In this document: positions 10,871 to 20,890 of the stretch, in pieces | Layout of the letters: each line of letters begins with the position of its first letter | Position numbering within the stretch: position 1 is the stretch's first letter | Assembly (NCBI GenBank): GCA_030710605.1 | Contig: CP092863.1 | Location: forward strand, 142,258,580-142,322,579 | Direction of reading: 5' to 3' | Source of the DNA: Cordylochernes scorpioides | Taxonomy: Eukaryota > Arthropoda > Arachnida > Pseudoscorpiones > Chernetidae | Length of the DNA: 64,000 nt | Notes under the pieces: model-generated | What the model was told of the DNA's origin: nothing | Databases searched by the model: none | Seen by the model: only the letters and a program-made list of their open reading frames with translations | Made by a program: the position numbers and the translations under genes

Positions 10871-11727
10871 CAGCTCGACGGTGGCGCTCGAGTGGCAGAA
10901 GTTGGAACTAAAAATGGTTTTGTATTATTTACGTTCTGTTTAAAGGAAAATTCGAGTGTTTTAACTTTTATAATTATTTAGTTATACCATGGAAGCAATG
11001 GTCGCCTCTCCCGTCAAAATAAACGTCAGAGTCTGACGCCATCTATTGACCGTCGCCGCAACTAGCGGCATCGGGTCGGTGACAAAGCCACAACACCAAC
11101 TTTGGCAAACTGATAAGCGTCCACCTAGAGACCATGGTTTCGGGCTAATGGCCCTCGTCAGTCTAGGGCGGACTTTATTCCATGAGATCCACACGGGATC
11201 TAATGGAATCCTCACAATCTATCAAAGAGGTGTTTTGCTGGCAATGTGGCTGGGCCAAATCTATTGGCAAAACATAGATGGAAAATTTGCCGGGAGGAAA
11301 TTAATCCATGGAAGCAATGGTCGCCTCTCCCGTCAAAATAAACGTCAGAGTCTGTTAGATCCCGTGTGGATCTTATGGAATAAAGTCCGCCCTAGACTGA
11401 CGAGGGCCATTAGCCCGAAACCATGGTCTCTAGGTGGACGCTTATCAGTTTGCCAAAGTTGGTGTTGTGGCTTTGTCACCGACCCGATGCCGCTAGTTGC
11501 GGCGACGGTCAATAGATGGCGTCAGACTATGACGTTTATTTTGACGGGAGAGGCGACCATTGCTTCCATGGATTAATTTCCCCCCGGCAAATTTTCCATC
11601 TATTTAGTTATAATACATATTGTACAGACATCTTATACCATATCTGATTTCACTTCAAATTGGACGTATATAATATTAGGAGAATTTTAGTTCCCACTTC
11701 CGCCACTTGAGCGCCACCGTCGAGCTG
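10871..11727. mobile_element. Large fold-back element with ~215-bp near-perfect arms
   Basis: The outer ends 10871-10910 and 11690-11727 are inverted (CAGCTCGACGGTGGCGCTC and its complement). Inner arms 10988-11202 and 11354-11571 are near-perfect reverse complements. The loop holds a third, direct copy of the arm start (about 11307-11354, CCATGGAAGCAATGGTCGCC). A degenerate single arm occurs at 59540-59680. The 176-codon ORF at 11046-11576 is a by-product of the palindrome. No transposase was seen. Confidence 0.85.
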
Positions 11728-11764
11728 ATAGATGGTCCATAAAGCTGACTTAATTTAAAGCATT

Positions 11765-11960
11765 AGCACGCGGCGCCATCTGTTATCAGAAATTTAAACT
11801 ATTTTTGACGTTTATGATTATATACGAAATAAAACAATGGCTAAACCGCTGGGAGGGTTCACCACTGATATTATAATATTTTATTATTGCAGTAATGGCA
11901 GTATAAATTATTTTATTTCGAAAATAATCATATGCGTCAAAAATAGTTTAAATTTCTTAA
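11765..11960. repeat. MITE of the GCGCCATCTGTTATCA family
   Basis: An inverted-repeat element starts GCGCCATCTGTTATCA and contains ACCGCTGGGAGGGTTCACCA and an inverted ATCATATGCGTC end. It is related to 60165-60355, so the family has at least two copies here. Confidence 0.6.
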
Positions 11961-12226
11961 ATGAATTAATTTCATTCCTAAATAAATATATATTGTAACA
12001 AGGTATTTTTTAAATTTTAATAACAGATTATCAATATTGATATTTACTCTGTGAACTTCCCTCATTCCTTAACTTTTGTTTATCATTCATAGTTTGTTCT
12101 TGCCTTAAATAAATTGCTGTCTCATCCACTGCACCTCAAGCCTATTGAACCACTTTGGGGTGAATATATCTTCTAAATTCTAACAATATTTAAAGATATT
12201 ATAACATCCACAAGTTGGATTCCAAG

Positions 12227-13360
12227 ATGGAGGCGGCCGGCCAGCCATCCAATAATAAACGGAGTCGGCTGGACAATGACGACTTCCTCCCATCGTCCAA
12301 GCACAATTTCACGTTCAACAGCTGTGCCAATCTATCCAATTTTGCCTGCCAAACTCTGGAAGCCGTTATGCTGGACGCCAACCTGGATACCTTACCGAAG
12401 AAGCAGCTGGCCATCAGAGGTATATTCCTTTCGATGGCTCAAAAGACAGAAAAGCTCCTGGAAGACGCCTTTAAAGGAGTGAGTCTAGGACGCCCCCCGC
12501 CTCTGGTATACAAACCCCAAGCCCCTTCTTTTGCCTCCGCGGCTGCTGCAGATTCTATGCCAAAAAAAAAAAACCCAGCCACCACCAATAAGGCAGTTAA
12601 GTCCTCTTTTGCGAACCTGGCCTCAAACTTTGGATCTCACGTGGTGGTCAGATCCACAGATAACAAGGACAACCCACGGGATATTCTCAGGGAAATCCAG
12701 AAGATACACCCAACGTTCGCGGCCTCCAAGGAAGTTGTGGCGTCAACAAAGTCGGTTGGCAAAGTTGTACTGCACACAAGCACCGAAGAGGTTGCCAAAT
12801 CCCTGGCCTCAAAACTCTCAACACTCCCCTCAAACCTAACATGCCACGAACGCCCTACCATCCTAACTAGGTATTGCCTTTTCAGGGTAGGCAATGAGGT
12901 ATCAGATGAGGATATTCGCGAGGATCTCTCTTATAACCACGCCATCAAAACCCTCTCTGGTCAACGCTCCATTAAGGTGGTACACCGCTCAAGAAATAAT
13001 AGCCAGGACGCAGCAACAGTCTTCGTGGAAGTGGACGACCATGTGGCGGAAACCCTGGGCCAACACGGACGCATTCCCATAGCCGGTCTGATGACAAGGT
13101 TTGAGCGGAGCTACACCCTGCGGTAGTGTTCCCGCTGCTGCGGATTCGGGCATCGAGCCACCAACTGCACTGCCGCCACACCTACTTGCTACAAATGCGG
13201 CTCTCCAGAGCACGAAGGCAAGCAATGCACAGCCGAAGCAAGCAAGGTACACTGCTGCCACTGCAGTAAAAGAGCTGGTGCTGCCATCAACCACTTGGCC
13301 ACATCTTTCACGTGCCCATTTGTAAAGGCCAAAATATTGCAATCCAGAAAACAATGTTAA
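12227..13360 (+). pseudogene. LINE-A ORF1 (gag-like, two CCHC zinc knuckles, one in-frame stop)
   Basis: The first ATG at 12227 begins MEAAGQPSNNKRSRLDN. The frame runs 299 codons to a TAG at 13124-13126, continues open for another 77 codons and ends at TAA 13358-13360. The part after the TAG holds two canonical C-x2-C-x4-H-x4-C knuckles (CSRCCGFGHRATNC and CYKCGSPEHEGKQC) and further Cys/His residues. This is the layout of ORF1 nucleic-acid-binding proteins of Jockey/I-type non-LTR retroelements. The stop therefore separates the body from the knuckles; it is either a mutation or a read-through site. The ORF1 stop overlaps the ORF2 ATG in the word ATGTTAA (13354-13360). The TTG-initiated extension to 12215 is unlikely to be used. 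GC content is higher than in flanking DNA. Confidence 0.88.
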
Positions 13361-13368
13361 GACCTTTA
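13354..13368 (+). pseudogene. LINE-A ORF2 first five codons, split by LINE-B
   Basis: ATG TTA AGA CCT TTA overlaps the ORF1 stop. The reading frame is cut here by insertion of LINE-B and resumes at 21653 after the duplicated target GTTAAGACCTTTA. Confidence 0.8.
13356..13368 (+). repeat. Left target-site duplication of LINE-B (13 bp)
   Basis: GTTAAGACCTTTA here matches 21640-21652 exactly. The host LINE-A reading frame is continuous if one copy and everything between is removed. Confidence 0.92.
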
Positions 13369-13616
13369 GATTCGCCGCCAGGAGGCCAAGGCAAGCGGCC
13401 GCATTGAAAAATGCTCCCGAACAATTTGTAAGTAATTTATGTTTTTTTTTTTTAGTTAAAGCGGATAATTACTGAAAAAAAGGGGAAAGCTAAGTTATAA
13501 CTTATTTAGAAGATAATAATAATAAAACAGTTGTAAGGACGAGATGAAAATTCCGAAATTTGCATACTTGTTGCTAGTTCTCCATATCATAATTTGTTTC
13601 AAACGGCCAGAATACC

Positions 13617-14449
13617 TGTTCGTGTTCGTTTAAAAAAAAAAAGAAAAATAAAGGGTGATCGATTGAAAGGAAAAACAATGGGGGAAATAAATGCACAGAA
13701 ACACAGTATAATAAAAGGATTTATTTTAAAGATTAAAAACAAAAGGGATAAAAACTATTATATTTATATAAAGAATTAAGGGTAAAAAAAACAAGAAAAA
13801 AGGTTAAGCTAAATTATACTTATATCTATAGAATTATGTATAAAAAAAATAAACAAGGTTAAGCAAAAAAGAAAGTAAAAAAATTAACTAATCTCAGGGA
13901 AGGGAGACAAAAATAAATGGCAGGGGGGTGTCGAGCGTTTGTTTACACAGTACCTCGTGGCAGCACCGTCGCAGGCTTGGCTTGGCTTGGCTTGTATTGT
14001 GCGATGTCCAATTGTCGCGACTCGTTGGTTGTCTAAGTGTCTTTTCCGCTCTCAAGTTGCTGCTTGAGGGATACTCCAATGCGTTCTCTCCGTCCACAAG
14101 ACGCTGCTTGCAGGATAGCTTGACGTCTTTCCTTCCACAAGACGCTGCTTGCAGGATAGCTTGACGTCTTTCCTTCCACAAGACGCTGCTTGCAGGATAG
14201 CTTTTAGACGTCTCTCCGTCTGTCAAGGGAACTCAACTTTCCCCTCCGCTTCTAACAAGGGAATCCTGCCAACTGACCAAAAAAGAATGTAACATGACGC
14301 TCCGTCGTCTCCGCCCACGCCGACCTTTGCCCTCGGTCGGTCCAAGCTGGGGCTATCTATAGATATAGATGTCTTGCTCGTTGTCTCCCTTCACCTAAGA
14401 CCTTCCTTCTATGTACCAAAAGTAAAGGATCTATAAAATAGTTTTAACA
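13617..14449 (-). repeat. BEL/Pao 3' LTR
   Basis: 833 bp, with plus-strand ends TGTTCGTG...TTTTAACA. It contains three tandem copies of a ~41-bp unit with the word CAAGACGCTGCTTGCAGGAT (about 14096-14200). ORFs inside are shared with the other LTR and are not genes. Confidence 0.93.
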
Positions 14450-14462
14450 TTCTCCCACAAAA
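14450..14462 (-). promoter_or_regulatory. Polypurine tract of the BEL/Pao element
   Basis: On the minus strand TTTTGTGGGAGAA directly precedes the 3' LTR (TGTTAAAAC...). The position is right for plus-strand priming; the purine run is short. Confidence 0.6.
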
Positions 14463-14614
14463 TTTTGCTCTGAAAGAAGTCAAAATTAAGTATAAGACAA
14501 AAGAGCATATAAATACACAATACACACAAGAGTAGATATGCCTATTACATTACATAAAATACACATAAAATAATACACATATTACACTGTTTTTTTTTTT
14601 TACAGGTACTTTCA

Positions 14615-15227
14615 CTAGTCCTTCGAGTCATACCTCGCAGGCTTTCTGATTACCCTACCATATCTATTTCTAGAGTCCCTGGATTCAATATTGGGCCTAT
14701 TTCCTAAAAATGCTTCAGATTGGGGTTCGGTATTTGAATTGTCCTTTTGAATCGTCTCAACATTCGAGGATATTTCAAGAGGGTGTAAGCGTTGTAGAGC
14801 CCTGATCAAGGTTCCTGTGGATGTTTTAACATGGGCCACTCTCACTATTCCATCTTTACCTGGTATGAGATTTACTATTCGCCCTTTAGGCCAAAACATT
14901 CTTTTAAGATTTTCTTGCCCGATCAGTACAACGTCTCCTACTTTCAACTGTCTTCTATCAATATTTTCGGATTACTGAATCAGCGCGCCTAAATATTCCT
15001 TTAAGAATCTCTGCTTCAATTCTCTCTTCAGTTGACCTAACCATTCTTTCCCAAAATCCTCCCCACCAAGGAGCAGAAGGAGGGATAAAAATCCATTGTA
15101 TCCTTTCAATTGAGGTTTCCCTTTCAATTCTAATCCAATCCAATCTCTTGAATATTCTATTAAGTTTTGCGAAATTGGTGCCATTGTCGCTATATATTTT
15201 CTCTATGGAGCCTTTCTCCTGAATCAT
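14615..15227 (-). pseudogene. BEL/Pao integrase remnant (deleted, frame-broken)
   Basis: Two minus-strand frames remain. 14958-15227 has part of the integrase core: IYSDNGTNFAKLNRIF carries the second catalytic Asp, and PPSAPWWGGFWERM is followed by the Glu region. 14615-14947 has the C-terminal domain (MKVGDVVLI... WPKGRIVNLIPGKDG). The zinc-binding H2C2 finger and first catalytic Asp are absent: the sequence jumps from the AEKSL-like H2C2 start at about 15240 into IYSDNGTNF. Roughly 0.6 kb is missing compared with BEL/Pao integrases generally. The element could not integrate on its own. Confidence 0.85.
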
Positions 15228-18200
15228 TCGGATAAGCTTTTTTCTGCCAAGTCTAATTCTGAAACTTTCAAAGGTCCTGTTTCAGTTGACTGTTTTTTAA
15301 GTTTCCCTAAAAATCTTAAAACATAGGACATTACCCTGATGTTGAGAGAGTAATTAGACCTCCTTGTCAGTAACCAGTCTTTATAATCGATGTTCAAATT
15401 AATGTTGGTTTTCATAATGTTTTCTTCAACCTTTATTTCTTTTGGATTTATCGAGAACTCTGAATTGGGCCAGAATTCTTTAGGTTTTTTCAACCATTCG
15501 GGGCCCTCCCACCATCTGCTTTGCACAAACTGGCTTGGAGGGCAACTTCGAGACAGAAGATCGGCCGGGTTCAACTGACTAGGGACGAACCTCCAATCGT
15601 TCAAATTGGTAGTGGCCTGTATTTCTCTGACTCGGTTTCTCACGAAAACTCTCCACTCAATTTCTTTCTTTATCCAACTTAGCGCGGTAATAGAGTCCGA
15701 CCAAAGAGTTGTTTCACATTTTCTCTTCAAGGCAGCTTGGATTGCATTGGCTAGTCTAGCTCCAAGTACCATGGCCATTAATTCCAAGCGAGGGATCGTA
15801 ATACTCTTCATAGGAGCTAATCTGACTTTGCTCCAAATCAAAGTTAGAGTATTTTCTCGTCCCGTTTCGCTCCTTAAATAGGCAACAGCTCCATAGCCTG
15901 TTTGACTAGCGTCACAAAAGATATGAACTTCTGTAGGGAAAATGAGATCATTCCACATATATCTCGGTATCTTTATTAACTCTATTAATTTTATTTGATC
16001 CAACCAGGTTCGAAATTCCTGGGCCATACTTTCGGGTAGAGGGGTATCCCAACCTAGTTTCAGTCCCCATGATCGCTGCAGTAACAACTTTGGTGGCAAG
16101 AATACTGGAGCGTAAAATCCAAGTGGATCAAATATCCGCTGAACCATGGACAGTACCAGCCTTTTCGTTAATTTGGGTTGAATACTCAAATTGTCAGGGA
16201 GTTCGCATTTTAATGAATCTTCCATTTTATTCCAAACAACACCCAATATTTTTGTACAAGTCCCCTTTTCAGGGTTTTCCTCCAGAGAATATTCCCACTC
16301 TCGTAAGTCCATTTTAGCCCTGTCCATAATTTCAATTGCGGCCTTTTGAAATTCCTGCACTTCCTGCTTTGTTTCCAGCGAGGTAATACAATTGTCCATG
16401 TAGAAGGATTGAGCTAAAATCTTTGCCCATTGAACAAGTGGGCCTCTTATTGATCGAAGATGGTATTCTATTACGGCGTTCAGCACAAAAGGAGTGCAGT
16501 TTAAGCCAAATACAAGTCTCTTATTCCTGTAAGTTATTAGTTCTCTATCGCTCTCCTTTTCCCACCAAAGGAATCTAAGGTAGTTCCGTTCAGTTTCTTC
16601 AATCGCCACCATCTGGAATGCTTTTCTTATATCTGCCGTGACTCCAAATTTATTTTCCCGAAATCTTATCATCATTTCAGGGATTCTTTCCAATAAATTC
16701 GGTCCCTTTTCTAAACATTGATTCAAAGATAGTCCATTATGGCCTAGACAAGAAGCATCGAAAACCGGACGTATGGGCGTCGTTTTAGATTCCATCTTGT
16801 ACACAGGGCGGTGAGGTAAATAGTAGCCTCTTCTCTCGAGAGGATTTTCCTCGACTCTTTCAATGAGTCCTTCAGTCAGCCAGTCACTAAAGATCTGACT
16901 ATATTCGGTCAACTTATTCTGTGAGTTCATTTTCTTAGTGCTTATATCTAACCTTTTTATCGCTATGTCAAGATTGCTGGGGATTGACTCCTTTTCTACC
17001 TTCCAAGGTAGACCTACAGAATATCTCTGATCACTTTGTCTTTGAATTTTTGTTATAAACTTTTCTTTTATTTCCTGGTATCTGGTCTCTTTGGAGCAAG
17101 TTTCAACAGGATCCCTAATGCCTAGTACCTCTAGATCCCACAAATCCTTTAAATCGCATCGCGTTGTTAGCAGATTCAAAGTCTGCTGCACATTGTCATT
17201 GCTATCAATAATTGGCGAATTGCCCATTAGTGTCCAACCTAATTTCGTTTCCACCGCAGTTAAATCTGCTTCAACTTGAACTATTTTTCCTGTCAAAATC
17301 ATACCTAGATAGTTAGCGCCAATCAATATGTCAATCTCTTGTCCTTTAAAATTGTCCTGAGACAATATTATGCCCTTAATCTTCAATTTTTCTAACCAGT
17401 CTCCTTTTGGCAAAGGTGGTATGGCGTCGCAAATTTTACGTTGATCCAGCGCCTCAATATGGATCACATCTCTTTTATTACCTAAATTCACCAATTCTAA
17501 CATAAATTTACCGTGCTTTTCTTCACCAATCTTATTACCTCCAAAAAGACTTTTAGCTATAGTTATTTCGCCTTTTCTTTCTATTCCTACACTCCAGACT
17601 AACGACTGTTTGATATACGAAAACTGACTTCCACTGTCGAGGAGAATTCTAACCCTTCTAGAGGCATTTGGGCCTCTTAACAGTGCTACCGTGGTCATCA
17701 GCAAGACCTGACCGGTGCAGGCTTGACTAGAAAGCGATGCAATGGGTTCAGTTGCATTTTCTTTTAGATTCTCTCTTCCCAGTTTCGTTAACCGGTTAGA
17801 AGAATTTCCTTCACATAAAACTTCCAAGTGGTTTCTCCCACAGTTTTTGCACTCCAATTGTTCTCGGCACTGACTCTGTATGTGTCCCTTTCTTAAGCAT
17901 TTGAAACATAGATGGGCACTACGTATTTTATCATTTCTCTCTCCCGGAGACATTTTCATTATAGAACGGCATTGATGACTCGCATGATTTGTTCTTTCAC
18001 AAAAGAAGCATTTTATATTAGTTCGCCCTCCGAACAGACTAGACACAGTGGCGGGTCTGAAATTGTTACTTGTTCTGGTCCCATCATTGTAAGACCTTTT
18101 ATAGGGTTCCTCCTGCTTAAAGCCTTTTTCCACAAATTTCAGCCGTTGAGCACTCCTTACTTCGGCTTTTAGAAAGTCCAATAATAACCTGAGCCTTTCT

Positions 18201-19084
18201 TGAGCTCCTCCAACCCCTTTATCTGACACTTCCCGTTTTGCTAACTCTAGACCATAACCCGAAGAAGGATGCCTGTGCCATATTTTCAAAATATCCGAAG
18301 GTAATGAAGACTCGACAAGAGGGTATAAAAAAATACCCGACAACTGGGGATCAATGCCCAATGTCTCTAACGACCGGAGGTGACTGCTCAGTTCGTCGTA
18401 CAGACTGCTTAAATTTCTATTTTCTTTCTTTACATTAGTTATAACCGAATTCAATAGACGTCTGACATATAGTTCTGTCAGTATATTCGGGTCACCGAAT
18501 CGCTCCTGTAGGGCTTGTACTGCCAAAACATAGTTGGCGCCTGTAACTGGATAGCTTGCTACAACACGATAGGCTTCTGAATTTGGTACAATTGCTTGAC
18601 GCAAATATAAAAACCGGTCGCTATCGGATAAATTCTTATTTTCGTGAATTTTCGAAAACTGCGCCCACCAAGGCAACCAACTTTCCAGAGAGCCATCATA
18701 GCTTTTTAGGGCTAACTCTGGTAATTTCACATTTATTACCGTGTTCTCGCTAGCAATCGGGATTGTTTCCTCTTTATCGGGATTCCGTAATACACTGACT
18801 TTCTGTTGAATATCAAACTTTTCCTCTTCATATTTATCGCATTCTTGCCATTCCCTATCAATACTTTCCTCTGTAATCCCTTCTTTCACTACCAATAAAG
18901 CCTGATATTTTTCGTTTAGATCTACAAGTTTCGTGTAATAAGACTCTAGTCTATTAAACTTAGAATAAATATCATTCCTATCAATTTGAGACTTTTCAAA
19001 TTCCCCATTTATTTCATTAATAATTCTAGTGAAAGTACCTCTTATGGCTTTTCTGCGCTTTTTAATTGCATCCATTTCCTCCAT
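15224..19084 (-). CDS. BEL/Pao gag-pol polyprotein (gag, protease, RT, RNase H)
   Basis: One frame of 1286 codons. Residues about 1-110 are coiled-coil-like. A Pao-type gag domain (SYDGSLESWLPWWAQF, about 128-300) is followed by three Cys-rich knuckles (about 359-424, including CFKCLRKGHIQSQC). The protease has LLDSGSQFSYI (Asp near 483). Reverse transcriptase spans about 740-960, with GVTADIRKAFQM (Asp near 818) and FYMDN at 894-898, where most RTs have YxDD; the second Asp is Asn here. RNase H follows (IFCDAS near 1058, LELMAM near 1101, LWSDS near 1130, NPADLLSR near 1175). The frame ends at TGA where the integrase should start, because of the downstream deletion. The start ATG lies 36 bp inside the 5' LTR border. 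Confidence 0.94.
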   Translation of the reverse strand: MEEMDAIKKRRKAIRGTFTRIINEINGEFEKSQIDRNDIYSKFNRLESYYTKLVDLNEKYQALLVVKEGITEESIDREWQECDKYEEEKFDIQQKVSVLRNPDKEETIPIASENTVINVKLPELALKSYDGSLESWLPWWAQFSKIHENKNLSDSDRFLYLRQAIVPNSEAYRVVASYPVTGANYVLAVQALQERFGDPNILTELYVRRLLNSVITNVKKENRNLSSLYDELSSHLRSLETLGIDPQLSGIFLYPLVESSLPSDILKIWHRHPSSGYGLELAKREVSDKGVGGAQERLRLLLDFLKAEVRSAQRLKFVEKGFKQEEPYKRSYNDGTRTSNNFRPATVSSLFGGRTNIKCFFCERTNHASHQCRSIMKMSPGERNDKIRSAHLCFKCLRKGHIQSQCREQLECKNCGRNHLEVLCEGNSSNRLTKLGRENLKENATEPIASLSSQACTGQVLLMTTVALLRGPNASRRVRILLDSGSQFSYIKQSLVWSVGIERKGEITIAKSLFGGNKIGEEKHGKFMLELVNLGNKRDVIHIEALDQRKICDAIPPLPKGDWLEKLKIKGIILSQDNFKGQEIDILIGANYLGMILTGKIVQVEADLTAVETKLGWTLMGNSPIIDSNDNVQQTLNLLTTRCDLKDLWDLEVLGIRDPVETCSKETRYQEIKEKFITKIQRQSDQRYSVGLPWKVEKESIPSNLDIAIKRLDISTKKMNSQNKLTEYSQIFSDWLTEGLIERVEENPLERRGYYLPHRPVYKMESKTTPIRPVFDASCLGHNGLSLNQCLEKGPNLLERIPEMMIRFRENKFGVTADIRKAFQMVAIEETERNYLRFLWWEKESDRELITYRNKRLVFGLNCTPFVLNAVIEYHLRSIRGPLVQWAKILAQSFYMDNCITSLETKQEVQEFQKAAIEIMDRAKMDLREWEYSLEENPEKGTCTKILGVVWNKMEDSLKCELPDNLSIQPKLTKRLVLSMVQRIFDPLGFYAPVFLPPKLLLQRSWGLKLGWDTPLPESMAQEFRTWLDQIKLIELIKIPRYMWNDLIFPTEVHIFCDASQTGYGAVAYLRSETGRENTLTLIWSKVRLAPMKSITIPRLELMAMVLGARLANAIQAALKRKCETTLWSDSITALSWIKKEIEWRVFVRNRVREIQATTNLNDWRFVPSQLNPADLLSRSCPPSQFVQSRWWEGPEWLKKPKEFWPNSEFSINPKEIKVEENIMKTNINLNIDYKDWLLTRRSNYSLNIRVMSYVLRFLGKLKKQSTETGPLKVSELDLAEKSLSE

Positions 19085-19098
19085 ATCTCCCTTAAATC

Positions 19099-19117
19099 GA
19101 TCACGTCCGGCTCACCA
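19099..19117 (-). promoter_or_regulatory. Candidate tRNA primer-binding site of the BEL/Pao element
   Basis: Reading the minus strand, four bases after the 5' LTR comes TGGTGAGCCGGACGTGATC, which begins with TGG, the complement of a tRNA CCA end. The implied tRNA 3' end partly resembles tRNA-Trp but is not an exact match to any tRNA I know, so the primer is left open. Confidence 0.6.
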
Positions 19118-19120
19118 AAA

Positions 19121-19992
19121 TGTTCGTGTTCGTTTAAAAAAAAAGAAAAATAAAGGGTGATCGATTGAAAGGAAAAACAATGGGGGAAATAAATGCACAG
19201 AAACACAGTATAATAAAAGGATTTATTTTAAAGATTAAAAACAAAAGGGATAAAAACTATTATACTTATATAAAGAATTAAGGGTAAAAAAAACAAGAAA
19301 AAAGGTTAAGCTAAATTATACTTATATCTATAGAATTATGTATAAAAAAAATAAACAAGGTTAAGCAAAAAAGAAAGTAAAAAAATTAACTAATCTCAGG
19401 GAAGGGAGACAAAAATAAATGGCAGGGGGGTGTCGAGCGTTTGTTTACACAGTACCTCGTGGCAGCACCGTCGCAGGCTTGGCTTGGCTTGGCTTGTCTT
19501 GTGCGATGTCCAATTGTCGCGACTCGTTGGTTGTCTAAGTGTCTTTTCCGCTCTCAAGTTGCTGCTTGAGGGATACTCCAATGCGTTCTCTCCGTCCACA
19601 AGACGCTGCTTGCAGGATAGCTTGACGTCTTTCCTTCCACAAGACGCTGCTTGCAGGATAGCTTGACGTCTTTCCTTCCACAAGACACTGCTTGCAGGAT
19701 AGCTTGACGTCTTTCCTTCCACAAGACGCTGCTTGCAGGATAGCTTTTAGACGTCTCTCCGTCTGTCAAGGGAACTCAACTTTCCCCTCCGCTTCTAACA
19801 AGGGAATCCTGCCAACTGACCAAAAAAGAATGTAACATGACGCTCCGTCGTCTCCGCCCACGCCGACCTTTGCCCTCGGTCGGTCCAAGCTGGGGCTATC
19901 TATAGATATAGATGTCTTGCTCGTTGTCTCCCTTCACCTAAGACCTTCCTTCTATGTACAAAAAGTAAAGGATCTATAAAATAGTTTTAACA
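19121..19992 (-). repeat. BEL/Pao 5' LTR
   Basis: 872 bp, almost identical to 13617-14449 but with four rather than three copies of the ~41-bp internal repeat (19598-19745). This explains most of the 39-bp length difference. It ends at the duplicated target ATACC. Confidence 0.93.
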
Positions 19993-20029
19993 ATACCTAA
20001 TACAAGAGTTTGTTAAATGTAAACGGAGA

Positions 20030-20890
20030 ATGTATCGGAAATCAAACGATGGATTTGGATGTGTTGGCACTCCTATACTACTACTACTGAACATATCCAG
20101 TGGCTATTGTATCCAGGTCATTTGGTTACTTCTAATGATCAGTGGTATTGAGCCTAACCCTGGCCCCAAAAAGCAGACAACTTTGTTAACAGAGCCAACC
20201 CCCACAGGGAAGAAATCGGCTGATACTGAGTTGAAGACAATGATCGTCCAAATGTCATCAGAGATCAGAAATCTTGGCGAGAGAATAGATACGAGATTGT
20301 CAAACATCGAGAAAAGAATAATAGAGTGGGACCAGAGACTTCTTGGATTTGAAATGAAGTTAACAACTTGTGTGGAAACCTCGGCTGCTACGAACGAGAA
20401 AGTCTCTGAGAATGTAACTAAGTTAAGGGAAATTGAAGCCAGGACCGACTTTCTGGAGATGAAGCTGCGGGAGCCAAATCTCGTTTTCTACGGAGTTGAG
20501 GGAGAAGCGAATGAAGGACCAGCTGAAAGTCTTCAAAAAGTTAAATCTATTATAAAAGAAAAAATGCTGATTCTAGAGAATATAAGTATAACTAAATGCC
20601 ATAGACTTGGAAAGGCTAATAAATCGCCTATTTTGATTTCATTGCCTGAATATGAGGACAGAATTAAATTATTCAAAAATACGACTAAACTTAGAGATAG
20701 CAAAATTTACATAAGCAAAGACTACAGTAAAAAGATTAGAGATCAACGGCTTATTCTTATTGCTAAAAGGAAAGAACTTTTTGAAAAAGGCACTCGATCA
20801 AAGTTGAGAGATAACAAACTTTTTGTAAAAGGTGTAGTTTATGAAGCTGTAAATGGCCAAGTTGTCAATACTAATGGAAATAAGATATAG
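20030..20890 (+). CDS. LINE-B ORF1: 2A-like leader, coiled coil, RRM-like nucleic-acid-binding domain
   Basis: 286 codons from ATG 20030 to TAG 20888-20890. Residues about 15-40 are hydrophobic (PILLLLNISSGYCIQVIWLL) and run into GIEPNPGP, a match to the 2A/CHYSEL consensus (D/G-x-E-x-NPGP) that causes ribosome skipping between Gly and Pro. Residues about 65-155 are heptad-rich (coiled coil). Residues about 155-280 resemble the RRM-plus-C-terminal-domain ORF1 proteins of arthropod LINEs (NLVFYGVEGEAN, then KCHRLGK, ILISLPEYEDR, KIYISKDYSK, LRDNKLFVKG). Such leaders have been described in CR1-like and related non-LTR elements. The role is RNA binding and chaperoning in the retrotransposition particle. 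There is no ORF2 downstream. A 20-plus T-run follows the stop at once, possibly marking an internal deletion. Confidence 0.85.
   Translation: MYRKSNDGFGCVGTPILLLLNISSGYCIQVIWLLLMISGIEPNPGPKKQTTLLTEPTPTGKKSADTELKTMIVQMSSEIRNLGERIDTRLSNIEKRIIEWDQRLLGFEMKLTTCVETSAATNEKVSENVTKLREIEARTDFLEMKLREPNLVFYGVEGEANEGPAESLQKVKSIIKEKMLILENISITKCHRLGKANKSPILISLPEYEDRIKLFKNTTKLRDSKIYISKDYSKKIRDQRLILIAKRKELFEKGTRSKLRDNKLFVKGVVYEAVNGQVVNTNGNKI

Larger units (their letters stand above)
13617..19992 (-). mobile_element. BEL/Pao LTR retrotransposon, 5-bp target duplication
   Basis: Two LTRs (13617-14449 and 19121-19992) start TG and end CA and are flanked by the 5-bp duplication ATACC (13612-13616 and 19993-19997). 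The coding strand is minus, so the 5' LTR is the one at 19121-19992. The internal region has a primer-binding site, a gag-pol ORF of 1286 codons, a deleted integrase and a polypurine tract. The LTRs are very similar, differing mainly by one copy of an internal repeat, so the insertion is recent. It sits inside LINE-B. Confidence 0.95.

Noticed and set aside
11046-11576. 176-codon plus-strand ORF
   Set aside because: It reads through both arms of the fold-back palindrome and an internal repeat; no protein features.
13894-14226. ORFs in the BEL/Pao LTRs (13894-14226, 13928-14164, 19396-19769, 19430-19666)
   Set aside because: Present in both LTRs and driven by the 41-bp tandem repeat; non-coding.
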